The notes below the pieces were generated by a model, which saw nothing but the letters and a program-made list of their open reading frames with translations, ran no database searches and was not told where the DNA came from. Below, in pieces: positions 26,106 through 33,961 of a stretch of 64,000 nt of DNA. Numbering within the stretch: position 1 is the stretch's first letter; the number at the start of each line of letters is the position of its first letter. The stretch comes from Sphingobium amiense. Lineage in GTDB: Bacteria > Pseudomonadota > Alphaproteobacteria > Sphingomonadales > Sphingomonadaceae. The stretch lies in contig NZ_AP018666.1 in assembly GCF_003967075.1 (NCBI RefSeq), positions 62,001 to 126,000 on the forward strand, written 5' to 3'. Position numbers and translations under genes: made by a program.

Positions 26106-27101
26106 TCAATTTTCCTCTGGAGCAGCGGCCGGGAAGTTCGCCGCGCGCACGGTGGGCTTCGTCTTGGGCTCGGGTGTCGGCGTCGATCCGGTCAGAGCTG
26201 CTGCCTTCGCGTCGCTCGCTGCCTGAGCCGAGCGCGCCTGGTATTCGGTAGAGCCTCTCACCCGCGTGATTGCTTCGCCGATCGCGGTCGCACTGTCTGC
26301 GCCCTCCGGCGCCGGGGCGGTCCCGGCCGAGGCTTTGTCTGCCGTTGCGAGCGGCGGCACCTTCGCTTCGATAGTCGGCGCCCCCGGCACTGCTCCCTCG
26401 ACGCTGCGCGATTCCGCGCGCCTGGAGGAGACGTTAGTGGCCGGGGGCGTCGGTGTGCGGCCCGCCTTGGGGGCTAGACGGGTCGCAACATCGTCCTTGA
26501 TCGCTTTGACCGGGTCGGCTGCACGGGCGCGGGCTGCCGCGACGGCCGCAGGATCGGGTAGATTGGGGTCGACGCCGCCCGTCGCTCGGCTTGCCAGTTC
26601 CGCTCGATCGACCGCTTCGGCGAGCGATTCCGGCTGCTCAGCAGCGACAATCGCATCTCGGTCCGGTATCGCTGTTGCATTGACGAGGAATTGTTGTTGC
26701 CATTCCCCGCTTTGCACCACGGCATGGACTGCCGTCACCTCATGAAGGCGGCCACGCTCATCGATATATGGCTGAAAGACAATGCGCAGCACGCGCTCCT
26801 GGGTACGGCGCGCATCGATCTGAGGTGCCGGCGCTTGTCCTAAAAAGGCGATGTGCGAGGATCTGGGTGCAGACTGCCTGGCCGGCCCGCTGCTGGCCGG
26901 CGATGAACGCTCGACAGTGCCCTCTCCGGTGATCATCGCGAGTGCTCGATCGTCGATCGAGGACGATGGCGCGCAGATGCCATCGGGCGCTTTACAGGAA
27001 AAACTTCCCTTCACATTGCTGCCGAACGTGGCGCACCCGCCAAGCAGGGACAGAGCGGCGATCGCGCAGCCGCGCAGCGACAGGGCGTGCCGCGCCGTCA
27101 C
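26106..27101 (-). CDS. traV: conjugal outer-membrane lipoprotein TraV
   Basis: 331-aa lipoprotein that with TraK and TraB forms the outer-membrane core complex. Lipobox at the N-terminus (AALSLLGGCATFG), followed by the TraV pattern GSFSCKAPDGICAPSSS. The central region has a conserved block (RVLRIVFQPYIDERGRLHEV); the C-terminal ~150 residues are low-complexity Ala/Pro-rich, making it longer than F TraV. Overlaps dsbC by 4 bp. Confidence 0.9.
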   Translation of the reverse strand: MTARHALSLRGCAIAALSLLGGCATFGSNVKGSFSCKAPDGICAPSSSIDDRALAMITGEGTVERSSPASSGPARQSAPRSSHIAFLGQAPAPQIDARRTQERVLRIVFQPYIDERGRLHEVTAVHAVVQSGEWQQQFLVNATAIPDRDAIVAAEQPESLAEAVDRAELASRATGGVDPNLPDPAAVAAARARAADPVKAIKDDVATRLAPKAGRTPTPPATNVSSRRAESRSVEGAVPGAPTIEAKVPPLATADKASAGTAPAPEGADSATAIGEAITRVRGSTEYQARSAQAASDAKAAALTGSTPTPEPKTKPTVRAANFPAAAPEEN

Positions 27102-27976
27102 GACCGCGTCCCCTGCAGCCAGGCCTCGAGAAACTCCTTGGGCCGATATCCTTCCAGGACGGCGCCATCACCCCGAACGATGATTGGCGTCGCATTAAGC
27201 CCATGCTCGCGCGCGAAGCGCTCGTTTGCATCGAGCCCCTTGGTGTCGCAGCTCGCCGGCGCTTTGAATGGCTCACCGGCATAGGCGGCATGCAGCGCCT
27301 GTTCCTGGTTTTTGGAGCAATAGACGCGGTCGGCGATGTCGCGGCTACCGAGGACCGAGATCGGACGCTCGACCACCTTCACATCCATGCCGCGCAAGAC
27401 GCTGGCGAGCGCCCTGCAATAACCGCAACGGAAGTCCGTGAAGATGGTGATGCTCTGTTTGGCCGACCGGTTGCCCCAGACAATGGCCCCGTCGGCCGGA
27501 AGCCCAGACAGGTTGAGCGAGACGGGGCGGACCGGCGCGGATGTCTTGCCGACACCGCGCGCCGTCGCTGCGATTTCGCCAGCCTCGCCGTCATCGGATA
27601 CCGCGGCGTTCGCCTTGGCGGCCCCGCCCACCAGCATGTCCGGATTGATCTCGAGCAGCCGCGCCGCGGTCAGGTCTTGGCGCGTCTCCATATCGTAGAC
27701 ACGACCGATGATCAGATAGCGCGCGCCATGATTGACGTAGAAGAGGTTCGCGCCCGAGGTGACTTCGCACAGCCCGTCGATCTTATCGCAATCGAGCTTG
27801 TTGATCGGCGTCTTCGGAAGCCTGGTCTTCAGGAGCAGGCTGACCTTGGCGTCATCCTTGCCGGCGACATCGGCTGCAAGAGCGATTCCGGCAACGCCGA
27901 GCGCGGCAGCGGCCGCTACAATCGGCGCCGGGCGAGCGAACGCGCGCAGCTTTCGCAGACGATCAATTGCGGACAT
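27098..27976 (-). CDS. dsbC: DsbC-like periplasmic disulfide isomerase of the tra operon
   Basis: 292-aa protein with an N-terminal hydrophobic signal/anchor (PAPIVAAAAALGVAGIALAA), a DsbC dimerisation-like region (GANLFYVNHGARYLIIGRVY, D-M-E-T-R) and a thioredoxin fold with catalytic CGYC (TIFTDFRCGYCRALASVL) plus the cis-Pro loop (GLNATPIIVRGDGAVLEGY). It would shuffle disulfides in TraN, TraU and TraH. Start fixed at ATG 27976 by GGAGGG; overlaps traB by 14 bp. Confidence 0.92.
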   Translation of the reverse strand: MSAIDRLRKLRAFARPAPIVAAAAALGVAGIALAADVAGKDDAKVSLLLKTRLPKTPINKLDCDKIDGLCEVTSGANLFYVNHGARYLIIGRVYDMETRQDLTAARLLEINPDMLVGGAAKANAAVSDDGEAGEIAATARGVGKTSAPVRPVSLNLSGLPADGAIVWGNRSAKQSITIFTDFRCGYCRALASVLRGMDVKVVERPISVLGSRDIADRVYCSKNQEQALHAAYAGEPFKAPASCDTKGLDANERFAREHGLNATPIIVRGDGAVLEGYRPKEFLEAWLQGTRS

Positions 27977-29303
27977 AGACACCCTCCAGGAAAACGATTT
28001 CGACATCGATGCCGGTCGGCATCTCGATCACGGGCTGATATTGCTCGGCCCGCTCGATCAGATATTTCGAGACGTCCTTGCCCGATTCCGCGGCACCGCC
28101 GCCGAGCGCGCGCAGGCCGACGCTGCCGAAGTTGGGCGTGCGGTTGACGCCCCCCTCCCCGTCGGTGCTGATGCTGGCGAGCGGCTGATTGAAAGCGGTG
28201 TTGAGAGCGTTGCCGCCACCACTGACCAGACCGGCCAGAAACGCCTGCATGGCAAGCGAGCCTTCCCGGCTGACCACTCGGCCGCGCACCCCTGTCTTGC
28301 CGCCAAAGGCGATGAACCCCTTGACCTCGGAGACGGCGTAGCGCCCGCCAGGCTGCGGGCACGTCATCTTTTGCAGTTTGACGTAGACCTTCTCGCTCGA
28401 GAGCTCGCCGCGGGCGGCACCGTTCACGAGGCAGCCTTCGATCTTGGTCGTTAGGAGGCGCCCGTTCTGATAGACGGAACGGGCCGGGCCAGTGACGCGA
28501 AGCACGACCGGCAAGGGGTCGGTCTGGCTGTTGACGCCGGCGCTCGCGTCAACGCCGACTATGACCTTGGCACTGGCGAAGCTGTTGGGCGGCAGATAGT
28601 TGATGCTGTCGCTGAAGGTGGTCGTTCCCTTAGCGACGCGCGTGGCATTGCCGGCATCTGCGGTCTGGAAACTGACCAGCTTGACCTCGGCGGCGCCTCC
28701 CATCGGCATCGGGCGACCATTGGCAGACGCGTTCGGCCCATCCGGACGCTGATAGGCCTGGGTCCCGTTGGGCCCGTACATCGCGCCCGGCCCGGTCGCG
28801 GGCGCTGGCGCCGGCGTAGTTCGGGCGGAAGCCACCTGTCGGCGCAGCGCCTCATTCTCTTGCTGATAAGCCGAGAGGACGCGCGAGCCGTCCGCCCGCA
28901 TCGCCTGATTTTCCCCCTTGAGCAGTTCGACCTGCTGCGAAAGCTGGTCCAGGCGTTGCTGCTGGCCGTTGACCGATTTCAGTTGATTCTCGACCGATTG
29001 CATCTGGTTTTCGGAGAGCGCCATCCACTCCTGCTGGTTGAGATTCTTGTTGACCATGTCCTTGGTCGACACCTCGACCTTCGCGGTCCCGTCGTCGTTC
29101 GTACCGGTCGCCTTCTCGTCGCCGCCGAAGATCCAGAAGGACGATGCCACCAGGCCGACGCCGGCGACCCCGGCGAGCAGCATGCGCTGCTTTTTTCGGA
29201 TGCTTTCGTTCGCGGACAGGTCGGCCGAGATGGGCGAGACGCCCTCAGTATCGCTGCCATCCAACGGCTCACGATTGCGTTTTAGGAAGTCATTCCAGGC
29301 CAT
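27963..29303 (-). CDS. traB: T4SS core protein TraB (VirB10-like)
   Basis: 446-aa inner-membrane-anchored protein bridging to the outer-membrane TraK/TraV ring. One TM helix (RMLLAGVAGVGLVASSFWIF), a coiled-coil stretch (QSVENQLKSVNGQQQRLDQL onward), a Pro/Gly-rich linker, and a C-terminal VirB10-type beta-barrel domain (GCLVNGAARGELSSEKVYVK, GRVVSREGSLAMQAFLAGLV). Start ATG 29303 preceded by GGGAGG; 1 bp separates it from the traK stop. Confidence 0.94.
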   Translation of the reverse strand: MAWNDFLKRNREPLDGSDTEGVSPISADLSANESIRKKQRMLLAGVAGVGLVASSFWIFGGDEKATGTNDDGTAKVEVSTKDMVNKNLNQQEWMALSENQMQSVENQLKSVNGQQQRLDQLSQQVELLKGENQAMRADGSRVLSAYQQENEALRRQVASARTTPAPAPATGPGAMYGPNGTQAYQRPDGPNASANGRPMPMGGAAEVKLVSFQTADAGNATRVAKGTTTFSDSINYLPPNSFASAKVIVGVDASAGVNSQTDPLPVVLRVTGPARSVYQNGRLLTTKIEGCLVNGAARGELSSEKVYVKLQKMTCPQPGGRYAVSEVKGFIAFGGKTGVRGRVVSREGSLAMQAFLAGLVSGGGNALNTAFNQPLASISTDGEGGVNRTPNFGSVGLRALGGGAAESGKDVSKYLIERAEQYQPVIEMPTGIDVEIVFLEGVYVRN

Positions 29304-29304
29304 G

Positions 29305-30114
29305 TCACTGCCTCCCGGTTTGTGAGACGAGGTAGGCCGTGGTGACCTTCCCAGGTTCCAGCTTCGGCTCGGCGATCGACACGGCGAGCGCACTGCTCGG
29401 CGCGACCGTGCTCTCCGTCAGCGTGACGGCTTCCCCGCCGCGATTCTCTATGCGCAGCACGCGGCCGGTCAGTTCCGACCCCCGATATTCAGCGATCATC
29501 TGGACCTTGAGATTGCCGACATAGACCGGCCGCAGAGTGCGCTGGCGCATCTCGTAGCCATCGGCGACGCTGTTTGAATACATCGCCTGGATGAGGACGA
29601 CCGCCGCTTCCTGCGGGCTGGTTGCAACCACCGCCTGGGGCGCCCCATTCTCCTCCACGTTGGCCTTCGCGATCGCCGGATTGGAGATGAAGAGCTGCAC
29701 GGCCTGCTCGCCGGCGATCCGGCACACGATCTTGTAGACGTAGCCGCGCTTGCTGGTCGCAAAGAACGAAAGCGCCGGGCGCGCGAAGCCCTCCGGCACC
29801 GAGAGGTAGATGTCTCCCCGCACCGGTTCGTTGACGACGGAAAAGTCATCCTGCGGATTGCCGGTCGAGATCTTCGAGACCGACGCAAACTCGTCCTCGA
29901 CCAAGCTGATCCTGGTGAGATCCTTTGCCGACGCTGCGCAATCAACCTGGCTGCCGTCGGCTGCCATCACCGTCTGGTCCGCCCAAGCCGGGGAGGTGAT
30001 GAGGAAGAAGCTCACGGCGACTAGGGCAACGCCGATCATCCGGCTCACGATGCAATAATAGCGCGACAGGAAGACCGCGCCGGTCGCGGCGCTGCCGATG
30101 ATGTAGACCGACAT
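29305..30114 (-). CDS. traK: T4SS secretin-like protein TraK (VirB9-like)
   Basis: 269-aa exported protein forming the outer-membrane ring with TraV and the TraB C-terminus. Mature part matches TraK: EFASVSKISTGNPQDDF, VPEGFARPALSFFATSKRGY and the C-terminal beta domain (YVGNLKVQMIAEYRGSELTG). Start at ATG 30114 shares one base with the traE stop (TGATG) and has an AAGGAT site; the usual signal peptide begins at the internal Met 26 (MIGVALVAVSFFLITSPAWA), an alternative start at 30039. Confidence 0.9.
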   Translation of the reverse strand: MSVYIIGSAATGAVFLSRYYCIVSRMIGVALVAVSFFLITSPAWADQTVMAADGSQVDCAASAKDLTRISLVEDEFASVSKISTGNPQDDFSVVNEPVRGDIYLSVPEGFARPALSFFATSKRGYVYKIVCRIAGEQAVQLFISNPAIAKANVEENGAPQAVVATSPQEAAVVLIQAMYSNSVADGYEMRQRTLRPVYVGNLKVQMIAEYRGSELTGRVLRIENRGGEAVTLTESTVAPSSALAVSIAEPKLEPGKVTTAYLVSQTGRQ

Positions 30115-30680
30115 CACTGATCCTTTTCCTTGCCGGTCGTCACCATTCCGAAGCCCACGAGCTTCAGGGACAGTCCGGAATATTGCCAATCGAAGCGGAA
30201 GGAGCGGCGCTCGCTGGAGACGACCTTGTTGCCGACGATCGTGTGCAGGTCGCCGGTGACGGTCGACCGCAGATTCTTCGTATCCAGCTCCATAGTCTGG
30301 ATGGTGAAGAACTGGGCGATCGACGAGCCGCGCTGCTCGTTGACGATCTTCATCAGGTCGGCGCGGATCTTTCCTTGCGCGCTGGGCGCGGTGATATCGA
30401 GTACCGACTTCATCCAGTATTCGAGATTCGCCGGGCTGCGATCGAGCGTCAGCACCGCGGTGTCGCGGGTGACCAGCTCGAGATACTGCCGCGAGACACC
30501 TGAAGAGTTCACGACCAACGGCGATGCCAGGATCGGTTGAAGGACAATCTCCCTGTCGCGCGTGACTGTCACAAGACCGAGGATGGCGCACAGGCTGCCA
30601 AGGACGCCGGCGACGATCACAAGCAGGTTGCGCTGCTTCAGGACCCGCTGGCTTTGAGCGTGGGTGTAGGAGATTTCCAT
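30114..30680 (-). CDS. traE: conjugal transfer protein TraE (VirB5/8-like)
   Basis: 188-aa inner-membrane protein, normal length for TraE, with a single N-terminal helix (NLLVIVAGVLGSLCAILGLV) and a periplasmic domain containing SRQYLELVTRDTAVLTLDRS. It is a VirB8-class scaffold of F-type systems. It sits between traL and traK in the canonical A-L-E-K-B order, 1 bp from traL. Confidence 0.93.
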   Translation of the reverse strand: MEISYTHAQSQRVLKQRNLLVIVAGVLGSLCAILGLVTVTRDREIVLQPILASPLVVNSSGVSRQYLELVTRDTAVLTLDRSPANLEYWMKSVLDITAPSAQGKIRADLMKIVNEQRGSSIAQFFTIQTMELDTKNLRSTVTGDLHTIVGNKVVSSERRSFRFDWQYSGLSLKLVGFGMVTTGKEKDQ

Positions 30681-30681
30681 C

Positions 30682-30972
30682 TCAGCCCGCCATCAGCCGG
30701 AGATAGGAGGGCGGTGTGGCCTTCATGCCGGTGAAGCCGGCCGGAAGATGCCAGTAGGCCATGTGAAGCAGCCAGGAGATCGCCCGTCCTGCCTTAGCCT
30801 TCTTCAGTCCCCACCAGCCTGCGCCCGCAAGCAACATGCCAATGAGAATATGCTGAGACAGGATACCCCAGACGAATGGCAAAACCATCGCTAGGAACTC
30901 ATCCAGCGTCCACAGCCCGATTAGCTCGGGATCATCCAGATGAGACGGAACGACGTACTTGTCCGCGGCCAT
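30682..30972 (-). CDS. traL: conjugal transfer pilus protein TraL (VirB3-like)
   Basis: 96-aa inner-membrane protein typical of TraL: N-terminal VVPSHLDDPELIGLWTLDEF, two hydrophobic segments, and C-terminal LLHMAYWHLPAGFTGMKATP. Second gene of the operon after the pilin gene, 58 bp downstream of it. Confidence 0.93.
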   Translation of the reverse strand: MAADKYVVPSHLDDPELIGLWTLDEFLAMVLPFVWGILSQHILIGMLLAGAGWWGLKKAKAGRAISWLLHMAYWHLPAGFTGMKATPPSYLRLMAG

Positions 30973-31030
30973 ATCACCACCCTCCCCGCAGGCCGACCGG
31001 ATCTGCTATTCCGGCCGACCCTTGGACTGT

Positions 31031-31351
31031 TCAGATTGTTGCCGTGACGGTGGAGGTGACGATCGGAATGCCGGTCCCGGCACCCACACCGACGCCGACA
31101 GGAATGGCGATCTGGCCCATCGAGAAGCGGCCTGAGGCCAACGCGACGATGCCGCCCGCGAGCGACAGGACGGTGATGATCTTGCCGCCCGACCCTTCGA
31201 GGAAGTCGGTGAACTTCGTGAGCGCCGTATCGAACGTCGTGTCGGCACCGGCGAGGGCCGGGCCGGCAAAGAGCAGGAGCGCGAACGCGAGTGCGACCAA
31301 AGCGAAGATCGCCAGCTCCGCACGACCGCTGTACTTTATGACAGACTGCAT
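31031..31351 (-). CDS. traA: F-type pilin precursor TraA
   Basis: 106-aa propilin. A leader with a long hydrophobic core (ELAIFALVALAFALLLFAGP) ends near ALAGADTTF, and the mature ~70-residue pilin has two hydrophobic helices (IITVLSLAGGIVALASG; QIAIPVGVGVGAGTGIPIV). Strong GAAGGGA site before the ATG. It is first in the leftward tra operon, behind a regulatory region with a phased dyad array. Confidence 0.92.
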   Translation of the reverse strand: MQSVIKYSGRAELAIFALVALAFALLLFAGPALAGADTTFDTALTKFTDFLEGSGGKIITVLSLAGGIVALASGRFSMGQIAIPVGVGVGAGTGIPIVTSTVTATI

Positions 31352-31459
31352 GAGAGTTTCCCTTCAAACGGAACGCGACTGACCCGCGCCCAATTGAAGG
31401 GTGGTCCCGGCGAGCGATCGGCGGCAACGCAGTTCCCGACGGCACGGTCTCGCAAACGA

Positions 31460-31488
31460 ATTTTATGTGAGTCTGATCGGACCCTGCC
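31460..31488 (-). promoter_or_regulatory. candidate traA promoter
   Basis: On the minus strand a TAAAAT -10 hexamer (31460-31465) lies about 110 bp upstream of the traA start. The expected -35 (31483-31488) is a poor match and overlaps the first dyad of the GCCCC/GGGGC array, so the promoter would be regulator-dependent. Read by eye. Confidence 0.4.
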
Positions 31489-31568
31489 CCGATGGCCGGG
31501 GCGGCGCGCCCCGGCATGCGGGGCAGCTCGCCCCACTATCTGGGGCACGCCGCCCCATTTCTCGGGGC
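31486..31568. promoter_or_regulatory. four phased GCCCC-N7-GGGGC dyads upstream of traA
   Basis: Four 17-bp dyads, GCCCC-N7-GGGGC, at 31486-31502, 31508-31524, 31530-31546 and 31552-31568. Arms are identical, the 7-nt centres differ (GATGGCC, GGCATGC, ACTATCT, ATTTCTC), and every spacer is 5 bp, giving an exact 22-bp repeat, about two helical turns. Same-face spacing suggests cooperative binding of a dimeric regulator next to the traA promoter and upstream of the divergent gene at 31729. A set of small RNA hairpins is the alternative reading. Confidence 0.85.
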
Positions 31569-31623
31569 AGACGAATTTTTGATTCGGCGTCCGCGCCTCT
31601 AATTGCGATCAATGACGGGCGAA

Positions 31624-31638
31624 GTTAGAATCGCTAAC
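31624..31638. promoter_or_regulatory. short dyad GTTAG-N5-CTAAC in the traA divergent region
   Basis: A single 15-bp dyad with perfect 5-bp arms, about 90 bp upstream of the divergent ribbon-helix-helix-like gene. Possible operator; short enough to occur by chance. Confidence 0.3.
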
Positions 31639-31728
31639 CGGATTCGGGGGGATCCCGTCAGCCCGGCTTAATCGTGTCTACGTTATCGAACCACAGCTAA
31701 GGATGGAGGATAGCCAGGTGCAGGTGCC

Positions 31729-32193
31729 ATGACAGGAGATCAGTGCACCCTCGCGCTCGACATATCGGAGCATTTCTTCAATTTGACGACGGAGAGCCTG
31801 CGCCTGCGTTCGAACGAAACCAGGTGCTATCAGACCCTCGGAAATCTGGTTTCCGATCGGATCGGGTTGCCGTGTGCGCTGGAGGACCATGCACCTGAAA
31901 CAATCCGGGAGCATCTGTCGGCGATCCCTACAACAGGCGACATTCGAATCGATCTGACCATCACCAGATCAAGTGCCGACAGCCTGGATGCAGTAAAGAA
32001 GCTCATCTCTGAGGGGCTTGGGTCCGAAATAAGCTTGGGGGACACACTTTCGATCATGCTCTTCCACTACGTGGTCGGCCAGAAAGCTGCGCGCGTTCTT
32101 GAGCGACTGGGATTGGAGGGCACAGATAATCCGCCACGAAAATCTGCGATCAGCGAAGAACTGGGTAACGAGAAGATAGTCCCGCTAAGATAG
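31729..32193 (+). CDS. ribbon-helix-helix-like protein divergent from traA
   Basis: 154-aa soluble protein. Residues ~78-125 read like a ribbon-helix-helix fold: a short beta strand (IRIDLTITR), a helix (SADSLDAVKKLIS), a turn, and a second helix (SLGDTLSIMLFHYVV). In F-type plasmids small DNA-binding proteins (TraY, TraM) act at oriT and at the tra promoter from just this position. It may therefore regulate traA or join a relaxosome. The fold call is by eye; the N-terminal ~75 residues are unassigned. An AGGTG sequence precedes the ATG. Confidence 0.65.
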   Translation: MTGDQCTLALDISEHFFNLTTESLRLRSNETRCYQTLGNLVSDRIGLPCALEDHAPETIREHLSAIPTTGDIRIDLTITRSSADSLDAVKKLISEGLGSEISLGDTLSIMLFHYVVGQKAARVLERLGLEGTDNPPRKSAISEELGNEKIVPLR

Positions 32194-32294
32194 TTGCTGC
32201 TGGCTTTTGCTGCAGGCGCACAAAATGCAGAGGCTTGCTAAGTCACTGCCTGTGTGTTTCGTTTCAGGCCTTGCGTGCAAAAGGGGGCCATGAC

Positions 32295-32873
32295 TTGTCA
32301 TCGCTTGCCCATATCGAAGCTTCCGACGATGGCTGCGTTCCGGCCAGGGTCGAGCAGTGGGACTTCATCCCGCTGATCCTCGAAGCAATGTCTGAACAGA
32401 ATGTAGGCCAACGCAAGCTGGCGCTGAAGACCGGCATCAGCAAAACGCGTCTCGGTCTCCTACTTCACAGTGATCCCGCTAAGCGCGCGCCGATGTTCGT
32501 GTATGAACTCCAGCAGGTTTTGGCCGCCCTGGACATCAACATCGTGCAAGCCATGATCGCGATCGAGACCTACAGTGATCCAGCCCTCTTCCTCGACGAG
32601 CGCTTCCAAACCTCGCTTGTGATGCTCGCCGAGTTATTCAAAGGCCTCCCGGCGATGCTCGTGGCGGCGCTCGACGAAATCGAAGGGATGGATGGCACAG
32701 AGGTACGCAAGGAGTGGGCCGGGCCGCTACGACAAGCGGTAGTTGAGAAGCTAGTCAAGGAGGTCAGTGCCGTGATGGCTCGGCGGGTACAACTCGCTCA
32801 GATTTCCACCCTCAGCCTGCTCTTGTGGATGTCGACGATGGCCACGGACTTGCTCGATCCGCTTCTCGCCTAG
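32295..32873 (+). CDS. helix-turn-helix (XRE-like) regulator candidate
   Basis: 192 aa from a TTG start placed by an AAGGGGG site 8 bp upstream. The same frame stays open back to 32235, with GTG and TTG alternatives. Residues ~35-75 form a HTH-like unit (VGQRKLALKTGISKTRLGLL, then FVYELQQVLAALDINIVQAM) as in Cro/C1-type regulators. The remaining ~110 residues are helical with no recognised domain. It sits beside the traA control region, so control of transfer genes is a reasonable inference. Its stop overlaps the convergent transglycosylase gene by 4 bp. Confidence 0.65.
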   Translation: MSSLAHIEASDDGCVPARVEQWDFIPLILEAMSEQNVGQRKLALKTGISKTRLGLLLHSDPAKRAPMFVYELQQVLAALDINIVQAMIAIETYSDPALFLDERFQTSLVMLAELFKGLPAMLVAALDEIEGMDGTEVRKEWAGPLRQAVVEKLVKEVSAVMARRVQLAQISTLSLLLWMSTMATDLLDPLLA

Positions 32874-33850
32874 TACGAAAAAACTGTTACCCTTCGGGCT
32901 CTGTGCTGCTGCCGCACGGCAGCGAGCTCCGACATGACCTGGACCGTCGCCCGCGGCGGCAGCGCCGCCAAACGTCGCCAATTTAGAAGCACGTTATCGA
33001 CATAGGCCTGGGTCTCGGCGATCCGCGGCAGCATCCCGTCCCTCACGCGGCTCGGTCCGGCATTATAGGCTGCAAGAGCCAGGTGGACCTGTCCGAAGCG
33101 ATCGAGCTGCTGCCGGAGGTATCGCGCCCCGCCTCGCAGATTCTGCTCGACGTCGTAGCGATTGACTCCAAGGTCGGCGGCCGTGCCGGGCATGAGCTGC
33201 GTCAATCCGAAAGCGTTCTTTGGCGAATAGATCCCTGCCTTGTAACCGCTCTCCCGGATGATCATCGCATCGAAGAGGCCGACCGGAATGCCGTACTCAC
33301 AAGCGATGCTGCTCATCATCTCATAGTATCCGGATCGTCTATATTCGGTGCGGGAATCAAGGAAACTCGCCGGTCGATAGCCGCTTGGGGCGCAGCCCGG
33401 CGCACTACTCGTTGGAACACTCGAGAAGACCACACCCTCGCGCATCCAACCTGGGATTGCTATTGGGGAAGTGAATGACACGGCGTCCTGCGACTGAAGA
33501 GGCGCAGTTGACGCGACTCCTACATGCGCAAAGGGATCCTGGTCATTGGGATCGGTTTGCGCTGTCGCCGCAGCGAAGCTGTTCGCCATCTCAAAGGCGA
33601 CCCAACGCCTGCTCAGGTCATGGGTCCGAAATGCCGTAGGAAGCGAATTGGAAGCCGTCACTTGACGATTGCCTCCGTTATCCTCTGCGCGCGGAGCTGT
33701 GGCATCGACAGCAGATCCCCTCGGCGCTGGCTCCGTCCCCATCACGATCACCTCCACCGACCTGCGCTCCCTGCCTTTTTGGCTGGCACCGGCTTCCGAG
33801 CCATGAAAGGCAACGGATAGGGCGACCGCCACGAGCAAGATTGATCTCAT
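32870..33850 (-). CDS. lytic transglycosylase (SLT domain), T4SS-associated
   Basis: 326-aa exported peptidoglycan-cleaving enzyme that would open the cell wall for the conjugation apparatus (VirB1-like role). Signal peptide (MRSILLVAVALSVAFHGSEA), a ~140-residue linker, then an SLT/GEWL domain: catalytic Glu in GLFDAMIIRESGYKAGIYSP, followed by AFGLTQLMPGTAADLGV, NLRGGARYLRQQLDRFG and LALAAYNAGPSRV. GGAGG precedes ATG 33850. Encoded separately from the tra operon. Confidence 0.92.
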   Translation of the reverse strand: MRSILLVAVALSVAFHGSEAGASQKGRERRSVEVIVMGTEPAPRGSAVDATAPRAEDNGGNRQVTASNSLPTAFRTHDLSRRWVAFEMANSFAAATAQTDPNDQDPFAHVGVASTAPLQSQDAVSFTSPIAIPGWMREGVVFSSVPTSSAPGCAPSGYRPASFLDSRTEYRRSGYYEMMSSIACEYGIPVGLFDAMIIRESGYKAGIYSPKNAFGLTQLMPGTAADLGVNRYDVEQNLRGGARYLRQQLDRFGQVHLALAAYNAGPSRVRDGMLPRIAETQAYVDNVLLNWRRLAALPPRATVQVMSELAAVRQQHRARRVTVFSY

Positions 33851-33961
33851 TTCGCACCTCCTAGCCGTGCTCATGGGGAGTGGAGGTCAGGGCGAATATT
33901 GTTGTCAATCCTGAACGCTTCAGGGACGATCGGATCGAAACCCGCTTCGACAGGTTAGTCC

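Larger units (their letters stand above)
31452..31579. repeat. 13-bp direct repeats flanking the dyad array
   Basis: GCAAACGAATTTT (31452-31464) and GCAGACGAATTTT (31567-31579) differ at one base and stand 115 bp apart, bracketing the four-dyad array upstream of traA. The proximal copy overlaps the proposed -10 element. Confidence 0.7.

Noticed and set aside
31486..31568. CRISPR array in the traA upstream region
   Set aside because: Repeats are 5-bp arms with 22-bp period; no 25-40 bp repeats, spacers or cas genes.
32235..32294. Upstream extension of the HTH gene from TTG 32235
   Set aside because: No ribosome-binding site there, whereas TTG 32295 has AAGGGGG at proper spacing.
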